Shown here piece by piece: positions 46,760-58,564 of a DNA stretch of 64,000 bases (within the stretch, counting starts at the first letter, position 1; each line of letters starts with the position of its first letter). Both the position numbers and the translations under genes were made by a program. Source of the DNA: Meconema thalassinum (Eukaryota > Arthropoda > Insecta > Orthoptera > Tettigoniidae); assembly GCA_946902985.2 (NCBI GenBank), contig OX336389.2, forward strand, positions 789,384,979 to 789,448,978, in the 5' to 3' direction. The notes beneath the pieces are model-generated. The model saw only the letters and a list, made by a program, of their open reading frames with translations, ran no database searches and was not told the DNA's origin.

Positions 46760-47830
46760 CCATTTGAGTGTGGTTTGCCTTGCAGCGCCCAGTCTATCCT
46801 GCAAGCCTCTTTTTGCAAACGAGTCGCCTCCGTGATGCCAAATTAGAAGTTAGCAATGCAGCCTCCCTTGCTCCTACACCCATCACTCTGTAATTGTTCA
46901 AAAATGCATCTAACCATCACCTGCAAGACCTACTTCTTATCTTAGGCTCTTCAGCCAAGCTAATTTAACTCTTAGGTAATCTCTCCTCCCCAATTCTCAT
47001 CTCATGCCCCCCACCATCTGAGTCGGCTCATACGAACAGCTTCATCTAGCGTGTTAATTTCTAATTTAGCTTTCATATCTACATTACGAGCACCCTCCTG
47101 CGATTGGTCCCATCTATTTGTCCTTGCAATCATTCGTGCTACCCACATATCAGTTACCTGTATCAGATATCCTGAATCTACCCGGATCTCACTTCCATAC
47201 AGCAACATCGGTCAGAATACTAAGCGATATAGCGAGAGTTTCGTTGCTACAGTAACTTATGTCTTGCAGAATATAATGCATCGTAATTGGGAACTCACTG
47301 CATTGGCTTTTCTCTACCTCCACTGTACCTCTTTCCCTATACTACCATCCACAGAGAAAACACAGCCTAAATGCATATAATGGTCCACCTGCTCCAATTT
47401 CGTATCTCATACCTGGCAATCTATTTTCTAGTATTTCTTCCCTGCCATCATAACTTTCGTTTTGAAATGCTGATTTTCAAACCATATTCCGTACGTTTCT
47501 GTTAAAGTTCTAACATGTTGACTTTTAAGCCTTCGACGGAGTCTGTCATTACAACCAGGTCTTGAGCATAAGCCAAACTGCTTAACTGGCTTCCCACTAA
47601 TTGAATCTTACCCAGCCAGTTTATGCCCTTTAGCAAATAATCCAAATATAAAATAAACAGAAGCGATGAAATATTACAGCCTTCCCTCACTCTTCTAGCA
47701 ACTACCATCAACTCTCACTGCAGCCTTCCCTCGATACCATAATCCCACAGGATAATCAGCTTATTTTCCCTTGGTACTGTCCTCGTATTTATGAGTGAAC
47801 TATTCTATCATTTGAAAGTTTTGAAAGTTA
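46760..47830 (-). pseudogene. Decayed LINE reverse transcriptase, 3' part
   Basis: Minus strand, 47711 downwards: VREGCNISSLLFILYLD (normally RQGC.LSP), then LAYAQDLVVM, where the catalytic Asp pair is changed to Gln-Asp, then near 47200 LLYGSEIRVDSGYLIQVTDM and SRLRWWGA. Several stops and frameshifts separate these blocks. The catalytic change and decay mean no activity. It belongs to the same broad RTE-like group as the other LINEs but to a different subfamily. Its 5' half is at 51550-52150, separated by about 3.7 kb. Confidence 0.8.
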
Positions 47831-50800
47831 GCCCATGATATTTAAAACAGGGTCTGGAATGAGGCTAAGAACAGGTTTGTAACATCTCGCTTAGCTAACT
47901 AGTTAATCCGGCGCGGCCAATAAGGTGATTTCTAGCTCACACGTGTCAAGCAGAGCGGATCGGGACAGAACCAAGCTTCGTTTCCGTTATGAAGCTAGCC
48001 GAGGACTTCCGAATCTAACACGCGACCAGAGTTGGAACACGCTCTAAGGAATTTTGATCGGGAGCCGAGGGGAGGCTATGACACGAGCCAATCGCGTGGC
48101 TGACACAACCAATGGGATGAGGCGTTACATTGATGAAAGCAATTAGCGCAATTAGCATATCTAATTACCAGCGAGATATTAACACTTCAGAATTTCAGAG
48201 AAGTTGTTAAATAATAAATAAGATATATCTGTAAATATTTGCAGCTAATTAAATAATTATATATGCAATAAAATTACATTCGCTATTAACGCGCCATTTA
48301 GTTAAGTTTTTTTTGTGAGGTGACGCCAACATTATCATAGGAGTGGGAGAAACGCGACCAAGATCAGGATTCTTATTGCTCAAGTCTTCATTGGGAGTGG
48401 ACGTGTCCACAGACTACGCTATAATTAGGAAGACAAAGGTATAATATTTTGAAATGACACTGAAGAAGAAGTTATAACTACAATTATTATACAAGCATCG
48501 AGAATTATGGCATATTTATATGCGTAATTAATATCTACAATTTTAAACTGCAACTACGATATTGAAGAAAGTACGTGAAAACTATTCGAAGCAACGCTTA
48601 AGGGTGATTGAAAATTATTCTATACATTCATCACCATGTCGAATGAGCATAAGTTGAGAGGGGAGTTAAACACTGTTGAATCTGCAGAGAGTGGAATGGC
48701 TTACTAAGATAATACAGGGAGCATAGCTATGACGACAGCGAGAATATACGAAATGACAGAATATTAACGTCATGGGGGAGATGAATATCTAGTCTCTTCT
48801 GCATAAATCAAATCTACATCTGCAAGAGTCATTTCATCGACTACTATGATGGCTACACATATCTATCTGAACTGCGGCGAAGAAGACAGAAGAAATTCCA
48901 ATAAGGGCGCGGCTAGGGTTATCCTAGCGCGAATCAAGAGAGAAAGGGTTTCCCATCTCATTAAAAAGATAGCCAAGCTGAATGGACGACTACACGATGA
49001 TGTTAGAGTTCGAATCCAGTTCCTCGCAGTTTGGAGACTTCCGTAGGAGATCGAGGAGGGTCCCACACGACATCTTGAAGGGGTGATTTCTCAGAAATAT
49101 TCCGTTTCTGATGAACAACGAGAAAAATCCACTTCTGGTCAACATACGCAGCACCAGGTAGTCTAAAGACCAACGAAGTATCCCATTTTGTAGGATTGTA
49201 GAAACTTTTGAGACTATCCGACAATATGAATATTAATGCCATTTTTCTACATCATCGAATTATTTCAATATTTTTCGATTTGATATTTTCATCGCTATGT
49301 TTTGTAGAAGTTTCATTTTCGATTTTCATCGATTTTTAGATTTGCAAGTGATTTTTCGACGATTTAGATTTGCTATTTGAAATTTAGAATTTTATGCGAT
49401 TTCGGATTTACTTGATGGTGATTTTATAGTTTCGCCCAAGTTTTATTTGTTTCGCTTGATTTTTGTTTAACAAAGAATTTTGTTAAATTTTAACTACAAT
49501 TGTTTTTAATTGGATTATATGGTTTTTTTTTTTTGATAACGAAGTTAGTTTAATGGAAACTATGTTCCAAGAATATTATATTGAAGTATATTTTAAAGAA
49601 TGCGATCGTTGATTATCTATTTTGAGGATCTGAACGAAGTTATAGTCTGATAACTTATTCGACAGATCTGGTTGTGAATATTTGTTGACATGATTCACAA
49701 ATGTAAAAGTATGGAAATTTATATGAATTGTATTAGAGAAAGAATTGGAATAAGATTGTAATATGAGGAAAAATAAATACAAGTTACGACGTAATATTGA
49801 AATAGTAAAATATTTAAGAAATACTTGAGTGAAGTATAACAGCTGATTGAAGCCTACATTGAAAATGTTATTTATGAAAAGAATTTAAGTGTTATCGAAA
49901 GAATAGTATTTTATTATATTACCTATTAAGATAATTTATCGAAAGAATCAACATTTTTATTGTGGTATTTTTATTAAATGTGTTTGAACTGCAATAAGAA
50001 TTTAGTAACGAGAAGTTTTGTATTTTGAGAATACAATGTTACAGTATATAAGGAAGGAACTGCGAAGTATATCTAGGAAAGATATTTATTATATTCCCGT
50101 ATTAACGGAGGAACATGTTGTATTTATGGCAATGAGCACAGTTATGTCATTGTTTCATTATAGTTGAAGGAATATCTGTAGAGAGAGAGAGATCTGCGTA
50201 ATATTTATGATATTGAAAGTAAGAATTGTTAAGAGGCAGTATTAATTTATAGAAGTATTTGAAGTTATTGAGATAGTCTCAACAGTTGAAATGCCTTGAA
50301 AAGAGTAGGACAGCGGATCCTAGTTGAAATTGTATCTGAAAGAAATTATCGGAGCAATGGGTCTTTGTTAAAGCTAAGAGTAAGCTGAGTTCTATTTAAA
50401 TGGTTCTAAATAGAAATTAATTTAAAGGTAATTATTCGACGGAAAGGAAAGTTATATTTACTAACGATTTGTATTTTTACGACAGACCAGTATGAGGAGG
50501 TGAACGAACTATGTATGTACTTACCTGTACGGAATATAGAATCCTGGATTGAAATATTTGTACCGATCAAGACATAGTAATGTGAAAGGTTTTCTAGATT
50601 CTGAAAGGATTAAATTGAGAGAGGAAGGATGAAAGTTATTGTATATATTTCAAGTTTGAAGTAGGCATTTTGCCACTTGTAAATATTTTATTTAAAGATG
50701 TTAGTTGACGAACTTCATCGTAAATGTTTGTAATATATATAAACCGTGTATAATATTGATAGGAATAATTTAATGCTATTTAGAGCGTATTTTTAATTTT

Positions 50801-51549
50801 AACTTATGATAGTTTTTTAATCGCTTCTGTGGAAGAATATTAGGAAAATAGGAGGCGGGAGTTATTTTGTGTAGATTAATGAATAGTATTTGTAATGACG
50901 GAGATCTACGTCAGGGGTAACTTTATTTGTTTTGCGGGGAATTTAAAATTAACGACACTAATTTTATTTTTGTTGTTAACTCCCTTGAACTAGGGCACAG
51001 CAGTCGTGTCCAATAATTTATTAGGAATTATTTTATTTGAGCTTGCATAAGCAAGCTAGTTTATCATATGTTTCATAGAGGAACATAGTATTAACCTGTT
51101 GATGTTTCAATGTTATTAACGTATTATTTTCAAACTGACGTACGATTTTAAGACTTGTTGAACAATTTTTAATTGTAATTGGATTTCATATTTCCAACGA
51201 ACGTGCCAAGAATAAATGACAGGCACGTGACTTACGTTTCCTTGATCTTTTTATAGAAATTTGGCATTGTCTTTTGTAGTTAATTGGTAGAGTAATGTGC
51301 TATAGGGTGGAGGTTTTCCTAGGTACCATATCCGTATCCTTTCTCCCGAGATTTTCGATTCTCGTATTCTCGCGTAGTAGAACCCTTATGTTTTGTAGTT
51401 AGTTACTATAGCATATTCAGTTGTATTCCCTTGTCCCTTATCCATAGTGTATATGCCAAGTAGCACTGTGTAGCTTTTCTAGCCGGGAACTTCAAGATAC
51501 TACGATCCATTTTCCAGCTGCGGATATTGGTGGATCATTCCTGGCTTTT
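47831..51549. other. 3.7 kb AT-rich, LTR-like segment splitting the decayed LINE
   Basis: It lies between two halves of one LINE frame, so it looks like a later insertion. A TGTAACATCTCGC string at 47878 would be a normal Gypsy LTR start, and AATAAATGAC at about 51212 resembles a polyadenylation region, but I could not find the matching end or target duplication. A 66-codon ORF at 48846-49046 is the only sizeable frame. Confidence 0.35.
48846..49046 (+). CDS. Small ORF of 66 codons in the LTR-like segment, function unknown
   Basis: Two adjacent ATGs (48846, 48849) open a frame ending in TAG. The peptide is strongly basic in its second half (ARVILARIKRERVSHLIKKI, then LNGRLHDDVRVRIQF) and could form an amphipathic helix. 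No domain is recognised. It lies about 970 bases after the possible LTR start, similar to the LTR ORF at 28777 (1022 bases after its LTR start). Chance is possible. Confidence 0.2.
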   Translation: MMATHIYLNCGEEDRRNSNKGAARVILARIKRERVSHLIKKIAKLNGRLHDDVRVRIQFLAVWRLP

Positions 51550-52150
51550 AAGGGTACAGTACCGTATCGTACGCCTTTCCTAGATCTACGAAACTCACAC
51601 AACTATCTATTCCACCCGTAGAATTTCTCTATAACTAAAAATTTGTTCCTGACAACTTCGTTGAGGTTTAAATCCACACTGGCTTTTATCCATCTTACTC
51701 TCAGCCAATGAAATAGCTCTCTTTTCTACAATGCCCGAGTACACTTTGCCACGGACACTTATCAAAGAAATGCCTCTATATTACTGCAATCTTTCCTGTT
51801 ACCATGAAGTTAAATTTTTGTGATTACTGCATCTGTCCAGTCCGAGGGCAACTTTCCTAAATCCCCACCGAAATCTATTATCCTATACAACAATATCATT
51901 CCTGCTTTCCCTCTATACTTTACAATTTCTGGCCAAATTTCATCTACCCCAGCCGCTTCGAGACATTGTAGCTTATTTACTATCCTCTCTACTTTCTCAA
52001 CCGTAACCCTGTTCCCGTCTTCATTCTCCTCCTGCACTGAAAATATGCCACATTGCCAGATGAATCTCCATTTACATTTAGCGAGATTTTGATGTATTCC
52101 TGCCATAGCACTTAATTGATTTGCCGTAAAAGCCAATATTGTATCATTTG
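51550..52150 (-). pseudogene. Decayed LINE reverse transcriptase, 5' part
   Basis: Minus strand from about 52136: CLEAAGVDEIWPEIVKY matches the NGKAPGVDEI block of LINE reverse transcriptases, LPSDWTDAVITKI the following P.DW...VI block, then MDKSQCGFKPQRS (QYGFR.GRS block) and FVDLGKAYDT (the first catalytic Asp block). There are stops in between. It continues in the half at 46760-47830. Confidence 0.8.
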
Positions 52151-52194
52151 GTGCCTCTATAGGGAGGAGATGAAGTGTTGGATGCTCTTAGTTC

Positions 52195-52330
52195 CCCAGC
52201 AAAGAGGTGTGATGTGCTTCATAATTGGGATGTAACCACTTCAACGGTGGTCCGGGCAGGTTGCACCAGTTCATTTGCTCTTTGACTGCAGAGGTTCAAG
52301 GTTTGATTCCCGACTCAAACTTGATTTATT
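52195..52330 (+). repeat. tRNA-like SINE head (weak)
   Basis: GGTTCAAGGTTTGATTCCCGAC near 52285-52310 resembles a B-box region; an A-box is not clear. Probably a decayed SINE. Confidence 0.4.
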
Positions 52331-53110
52331 TTGCCAATTGCTTAATTACATCTTAATTTACAGATATCAATGTTTTAATAGTACGCATAGTCGCCATCAT
52401 GAATGAATAATATCAAGGCACTCATGTCTGATTCAGAATCGATCACTTTTCCAATACTTCATATGTCCAATCGTCACATTTCAAGGTTCATGAGTTAGTG
52501 AGGAGTACATTTTAGTATTTTTATATTTTCAAGTTGGAATCAACCTGTACAATGTGTGATTCTGACTTATCTCCTATTCAGCACTCTCTACCTAACCCGA
52601 GAAAAAACTCTTCTGATTTCCACACTACTCGTTTAAAAATAACACAATTTTGTAATTTTCGCTAATAATAATCTGAAAGGTTCATTCATTCACATTGGCT
52701 CGATATGTCCTGTTCCATGCACCTTACAAATATATCCCAAATAATTACAACGGTGAGAATATTCTGTAGCCATTCAGCTTCTTCCTCATATTCGTCAGCA
52801 GAATGTGTTTGTTACACGAGCTCCACACTGTGCCCCTCAGTTGAACAGGCGCAGTCAGCTGACCATACGCCAGCCATGAGTCCTTCAATTACATTCAACA
52901 GCACGCATTCCCGCACTCATCACTTTTATTCAGTGCATTAGCTACATGACGGTGCATCTCTGCGCCCCTATTATTGATTGGTTAACACTGCAAATGCACA
53001 TTCATACAAATTCATGTTGACTGTATGCCAGTTAATGTAATTGCAGTGAACTCCAAAGTCCAAGCGCAGATGAATCTTTTTCTTATAACTGTCCAAATCA
53101 AACTCAGTAT
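52331..53110. other. Intergenic stretch, nothing recognised
   Basis: Short open frames only, none with motifs. Confidence 0.45.
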
Positions 53111-53114
53111 GTGC

Positions 53115-53265
53115 TGTAATGTAGTGATATCTGGCTGAATGTTACTATTGAGAGAGGAAGTAATTTTTTATGTAATTATCGGGATCCCTGTGATGTAGTG
53201 ATATCTGTCTGAATGTTACTATTAAGAGAGGAAGGCATTTTGCGTTTAATTATCATTGAGCTCCC
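53115..53265 (+). repeat. Two-copy tandem duplication, 74 bp period
   Basis: GTAGTGATATCTG at 53121 and 53195, each followed by CTGAATGTTACTATT and AGAGAGGAAG. Confidence 0.85.
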
Positions 53266-53499
53266 TTTCATCCCAATGATTTCAGGAGAGTCCCGGTGTC
53301 CTAGTATCACTTTCAATTTTGTCTGGGACGCGAAAAGTTGTGGTTGTCCTATGCTGAATCCTTGTTTCGGTTCTGATTACGTTAGGCACAGAATTTTATA
53401 TTTTCACACCGTTAGAGAGATATCACTTGAAGAACCGAAAACTGAGTGTGTTTATCGCAATGTGATATACAGCACTGTTACATGAACCAGACACCAACG

Positions 53500-53830
53500 A
53501 AGTCGAGTGGTTCCACGCCTGCATAGGGTAGCTGGCGTTCGGGGGTCTGCGCTGAAAAGAGTCCACACTGAGTGTGATTTTCTCGGGGTTTCTTCACCCT
53601 CATTTCAGTAATATGCCGAGATGGTACCCTATTTTATGTCCCAGGGCACCTGTCACTCTTGACCAGAATAGACACAACTACTATTCTACTAACACTGGTT
53701 ATCGGACAAGTTCCACGCACACTTAGCCTAAGTACACGGGACTGTGTACTACGATATCCAAAGCTCTCAAATGAAACGACGATGGCAACGACAACAATAA
53801 TGAAGTAAAATGGGAAAGGGAATTCCTGCT
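53500..53830 (+). repeat. SINE, diverged, with shared core
   Basis: Contains TTTTCTCGGGGTTTCTTCACCC, then ACACAACTACTATTCTACTAACACTGGTTATCGGACAAG near 53669-53708, which matches the core of the SINEs at 46012 and 56177. The head is weak. Confidence 0.6.
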
Positions 53831-54379
53831 TCACGATTCAACACAATAATACCAAGAATAGGGCGGGGAACGGAATTTGATCAGCGTATAGGGCCTAATA
53901 GGAGTAAAATTGAACGGTTAGATTCCAAACATAAAATATAGTCACAGGAATTCTGGACTGAGTGATTTTCCACGATTAAACTCAGTGGGGTTGTTTAAAG
54001 TATTTTCATTAAAAATAAAATGAAAAATAAAATAGAGCGTCTGTGTTAACTTATGCCCCCGGCTGTTGATGTGTGTGGCGCTTTGATGAGGGGCGTGACG
54101 AGTGAGCCAGTCGAGACTAGCAGCTGAGGAGTCGTATTGTCGCGGGTTCCCGGCGCACGTAGGCAAACGTAATTACACGCTGACAAATAATTCGCGTTAT
54201 ATTTTGATTCAAAAAACTAGTCCACGGGGAAATAAATACTACAACTTACTGTATACAGTAGCATACTTGTCGTGTAACTTTCCAATCGAAACACTCCTTT
54301 TTTAAAAGCGTGGTTGCATCCTTCCCAAGCCTGTCGCCAACTGCAAGTAGTAGGTTAGTTGTTCATTTGGGGTATCGTG

Positions 54380-54745
54380 ACATCGTGTTCATCAGCCCGG
54401 TGTGCTTATGTGTGCGTAGAAAATCTGTCGGATTACTTGTATTACTGTAGGCTGCTACAGGCTACTAATGTTTGTACTAGTGTGTGTACTTGTAATTGGT
54501 GCAAAGAATAGCAAAGAGGCTACTGTGGCGGTAATTGGCGCAAAGAATAGTGAAGAGGCTACTGTGGCGATAAGACTGGTACTATCCTCATATTTGCCAG
54601 AGGAAGAAATGAGAAACCATGGAAATCTCCTTCCAGGAATACTGAGGTGGAGATCGATCCGACCTCTTCCCACTTTTCCTTATAAGGTTAAGTGTGCCCT
54701 GTTCCAGACCTCGGACCAGTATACCTTTTCTTGGCTGAATAAAGA
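54380..54745 (-). repeat. SINE, diverged family A copy
   Basis: CATCGTGTTCATCAGCCCGGTGTGC, TCTGTCGGATTACTTG, GTACTAGTGTGTGTACTTG and the GAGGTGGAGATCGATCCGACCTCTTCCCA block follow the family A order. An internal ~39 bp duplication (GTAATTGGCGCAAAGAATAG) lies near 54493-54553. Confidence 0.7.
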
Positions 54746-54809
54746 AATCATTTGTACTTTCGTGACTTGAATATCAGTAGACATCCCTAGACTACCAGGC
54801 AGCTGAATT

Positions 54810-54817
<8 letters not shown>

Positions 54818-54875
<58 letters not shown>
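54818..54875. repeat. (CA)n microsatellite
   Basis: About 28 uninterrupted CA units. Confidence 0.97.
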
Positions 54876-54877
<2 letters not shown>

Positions 54878-55070
54878 GACAGTCACTATATAATCCAAGT
54901 TTTCAGATAGATTAGGCTATAAGAAGAAAGTGTACGGGGTAGACATGATGTCCTTACTCATTCTATGGATTTAAATGTTACATGCAACCTAAAAGTAAAG
55001 CGTTAAACAACATAACAAATATACATTTTGAAAGCTTTATAATATTACCGATTTCTGCGAGTGTAACTAA

Positions 55071-55130
<60 letters not shown>
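55071..55130. repeat. (AAT)n microsatellite
   Basis: About 20 AAT units. Confidence 0.97.
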
Positions 55131-55131
<1 letters not shown>

Positions 55132-55234
55132 TGTAACCCTTAATTTTCCCAATTTCTCTGGGGGAGGATGGAAGATGTGAGTTTTGAATGAGGTGAATGA
55201 TTTTATGTCAGAACTTCATCACATGAGTTAAGGA

Positions 55235-55600
55235 TATATGAAATGAAATGAAAATCCACAACCTGCTTCCAGTCTCCGACCGGGTCAGGAATGGAATGAA
55301 TGAAGCCCCCATCTAGCGGCGAGGATATGAACACTGCCGGCTGCCGAGGCCTGACGCACTCCTCTGGGGCAATGATTAAATGAATGACAGATGAAATGAT
55401 AGTGGAGAGTGTTGCTGGAATGAAATGTTGAGAGGGAAAACCGGAGTACCCGGAGAAAAACCTGTCTGCCTCCGTTTTGTCCAGCATAGATCTCACATGG
55501 AGTGACCGGGATTTGAACCACGGGCTCACTCGACAGGATTTGGAACGAAGCAACCGGGACCACTTAGAAGATACTGCCCAGCATTTGCCTAAAGTTGAAA
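55235..55600 (-). repeat. tRNA-derived SINE
   Basis: Minus strand B-box CCGTGGTTCAAATCCCGGTC (plus 55506-55525), followed by TCTCCGGGTACTCCGGTTTTCCCTC and an A/T-rich tail of AAATG units near 55235. The head end is approximate. Confidence 0.7.
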
Positions 55601-55869
55601 ATCGGAACCATATCATTCTGTGGACTGATGACCGTGAAACGCACTCGACTTACTACTACTGGTAGTAGTACAATTTACGCCACAGTTTTTGACCGGTCAG
55701 TCCTGCTTGCGCAGCCGTATACGTGAGTTGCTTTCTGTGCCTGAGGCTCGCCAACGACTGCGCAACCGCGATTGACCTGCCAAAAGCTATGGCGTACACT
55801 GTGTTTGTGCTATAATCACAGTAACGCACACAACTCTACGTATTGCATAATGACTCATTTTTCCTCGTG

Positions 55870-56165
55870 AGAACGGGGAGGGGGCGTGAAGTTGCAAAGA
55901 TTTAGCTGCTTGCCTCTAACCAAGGTAGACCAGGTTCAATTCCCGGTCAATGCATGTGAGATTTTCAATGTGAAATAGCACGTCCTGTGGTTTGAATTTC
56001 ACGTAAGAATGGAGATCCCGTGGCTCATGATCGCGAGATTAATGGTCACGTGAAATGACAAGTTCTCTTTCACTCGTGAGGTTGTCTCTAGGAAGGACTT
56101 ACGGCCGCAAAACATCCCTCACTGCATAGAAACTTATCGCATCTCATCTCCGACCAGTTCTAAAT
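55870..56165 (+). repeat. tRNA-derived SINE (diverged)
   Basis: CCAGGTTCAATTCCCGGTCAA near 55929 is a good B-box. The body (GCATGTGAGATTTTCAATGTG, CCTGTGGTTTGAATTTCAC) is unlike the other SINEs here. Confidence 0.6.
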
Positions 56166-56176
56166 GGGAATAATAA

Positions 56177-56512
56177 TGACCGTGCGGCGTAGCCGTGCTC
56201 GTTAAATCGTGCACTACGACAGCGAGGGCAGTTGCAACAAGTCTGGAGGTCACAGGTTCGAATCCTGGCTCTGGCAGCGGCTTTCTTGAGTGTGGTTTTT
56301 CCTCGGATTTCTCCACACTTCCTCTAGGCAAATGCCAAGTTGGAACCTTACTTCAAGCCCCGGGGCACCTACTCCATCCCTGTCCATAAGACATTTACAC
56401 ACACTACTACAGTCGTCACAGGAATACAGGTTATCAGCAAGTTCAGCACATAACAAACTACACAGGGATGATGACAAAGATGTTCCAAGCCCCTCAAATG
56501 CCTTAACCACAA
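56177..56512 (+). repeat. tRNA-derived SINE, family D, with 10 bp target duplication
   Basis: Perfect target duplication GGAATAATAA at 56167-56176 and 56513-56522. Head with A-box-like GCCGTGCTCGTTAAATCG and B-box AGGTTCGAATCCTGG; body TTTTTCCTCGGATTTCTCC; core ACACTACTACAGTCGTCAC...CAGGTTATCAGC at 56401-56440. Confidence 0.95.
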
Positions 56513-56564
56513 GGAATAATAAGGGGTAGAAGTACATACTTCTGTTAGAATTAGAATGAGAAAT

Positions 56565-56950
56565 TGTTGTTTTTGTTGTAGATTCTTATAGGCTTTGCGA
56601 CAACGTGGTCATGTAGCTCCATGTACGTGGGTGTGTGTAGATGTTGTCGGATAACCGGTATCACTGTAATGTCTGTACTAGTGTTTGTTCTTGCAATATA
56701 CTTAGGATTTGGGTAGGAAGTGGCCAGGGCCTTTTGTTATGAACCTTCCTAGCATTTGCCTGGAGTAGAAGTAGGGAAACCACGGAAAACCACTTTCAGG
56801 TTCTCTGAGGTACGAATCGAACCTTCCTCCTCTCAATTTTGCGTCACGTGGTTGCGTATACCCCGTTTCAGCCCTCAGACCGGAATTCTATGTCTTGACA
56901 GAACCGGAAATCGAACCCAGACCTCCACGGTGACAGTTAAGGGTGCTGCC
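56565..56950 (-). repeat. tRNA-derived SINE, family A, head lost
   Basis: TTATAGGCTTTGCGACAACG, GTTGTCGGATAACCGGTATCAC, GTCTGTACTAGTG and CCTGGAGTAGAAGTAGGGAAACCACGG match the family A order, but the GCAACGAGGCGGAC head of the complete copy is missing beyond GGTGACAGTTAAG. Confidence 0.85.
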
Positions 56951-57254
56951 CACTGTTAATTTCCTCCAACTTTGTTGCCAATTTTCTTTGCTTAGTCAGG
57001 CTATTTTAACGCTTAATAGGGTTGTGAAACTAATCAGCGAGGGAGCTTTGGAAAGGTAGAGGACTCCCTGCACAAGTCTGATCGGAACTTGTTGAGTTAA
57101 CTCTGTCTGTTTGGTCCTACAACAGTGGAGGATATTCCTCCTTAGATTGTGCATGCTCCCATTGGTACGTGACCAGAAAGAAGTGGGGTTCCGTTAAAAC
57201 ACTGCGCGATTATTATTAGGACTGATTCGCACTATGATATAGAAAACGTGCATA

Positions 57255-57367
57255 TACCATAACTCAATTCCTGGAGCCATTATCCCAATAAGAGAATGAA
57301 AAGGATGTATGAATGCGCTCTGATATAAACACCACAATAGCACTAATAATTAGGCAGACTCAAGAGT
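57255..57367 (+). repeat. Dispersed ~115 bp direct repeat, left copy
   Basis: ATACCATAACTCAATTCCTGGAGCCATTAT...CACCACAATAGCAC...AATAATTAGGCAGACTCAA recurs at 60872-60992 at roughly 85% identity in the same orientation, on the other side of the nested insertions. Confidence 0.75.
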
Positions 57368-57369
57368 AA

Positions 57370-57545
57370 GGTGCAGCGGTAAGGTTCCTGCCTGTTGTGC
57401 ACAAGGTTGTGGAATCGTACACCAGGGCAGTCAATTGGCATTTGTAGGTGGTTAAATTTGTGAACCTTGTGTCTTTAGGTCTACTGGTATGTTAAAGATC
57501 CTCTTTAAGTGCAAATTTCAGGTACTTCGGCGTCCTAAGACCTCA
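57370..57545 (+). repeat. tRNA-derived SINE, family B, diverged
   Basis: GGTGCAGCGGTAAGGTTCCTGCC (A-box-like) and TTGTGGAATCGTACACC (B-box-like), followed by CAATTGGCATTTGTAGGTGGTTAAAT, corresponding to the SINE at 25612. Confidence 0.6.
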
Positions 57546-57853
57546 TTAGTTAAAATGTACCCAAAATCCACAGTTTTATTGATATAATTATGCATAGTCT
57601 ACAAAAATGACCCCCATGCTGTTGCTTCATTATGGGAGAGATAAAACTGCATTGCTTGGTGGTACTGTACACGGCTACAGTCTAAATATTGTGAGGTTTG
57701 AAGCCATTTTTCAGTGTTACCTAAGTAAACAAAAGTTTGGTGCTTTTCAGTCGGTCAACACGAATGTACCCAAATAGAGCTGGGTTATGCCCTAATCCTG
57801 AAATAAATTACATTTATTAATCTCATGTAATTTATTTCAGGATTAGGGCATAA

Positions 57854-58564
57854 GAACAAGCAACAGAAAGCGGTGTAAAGAGACACCATGGTGGAATGAG
57901 AGAGTAAAAGAAGCTGTGGGAAGGAAGAACAAGGCTTTCAGAGTGAGGTTCCAGGAAAGAACTGATCTGACAAGGGAAGATTATAAGATAAAGAAGAAAG
58001 AAGCAAACAAGATTGTCACAGAGGAGAGGAAGAAGTGGATGGTAAAGTGGACAGAGATGATGGAGGAAGACAGCAGAGGAAATAAGAAAGTAGTTTATGG
58101 GAAGATCAAAAGTAAGAGAAGAGGTCTGCGAGAGGATGTGGTAATGATGGACAACAACGGAAATGAGGTACACAACAAAGAGGCACTCAAGACAGTGTGG
58201 AAAGAGTACTTTGAGGATTTGCTGAATCCAAATGGTCATAGGGAGGAAGACAATGTATTGGAAGATGGAGAAGATAATACAGGAATGGAAAAGGACCTGA
58301 CTTGGAGAGAACTGGAAATGGCTATAGACAAGATGAAAGGAGGAAGGGCACCAGGTGTGGATGAAGTGAGTGTTGAAATGGTGAAGGCAGCAGGGGAGGT
58401 TGGGAAACAGTGGTTGTACCATGTGATGAGGGTGATATGGAAGGAGAAAAAGACCCCAGAAGATTGGAAGAAAGGATTAATTGTCCCAATATTTAAGAAA
58501 GGAAGCAGAAAGGAGTGCAGAAATTACAGGGGAGTCACACTCATACCTCACTGTACCAAGATAT
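57854..58564 (+). pseudogene. RTE LINE reverse transcriptase, N-terminal segment
   Basis: Open in one frame from the element start. TPWWNERVKEAVGRKNKAF is the usual linker between endonuclease and reverse transcriptase in this group. KGGRAPGVDEVSVEMVK and PEDWKKGLIVPIFKKGSR are the first two reverse transcriptase blocks, and RNYRGVTLIPHCTK follows just before the break. The frame is closed by the insert, not by a point mutation. The endonuclease domain is missing by truncation. It continues at 59455. Confidence 0.93.

Noticed and set aside
56204..56290. Functional tRNA gene
   Set aside because: A- and B-box-like strings are present here and at many other sites, but the cloverleaf does not form and each is followed by a SINE body and, in the best cases, target duplications.
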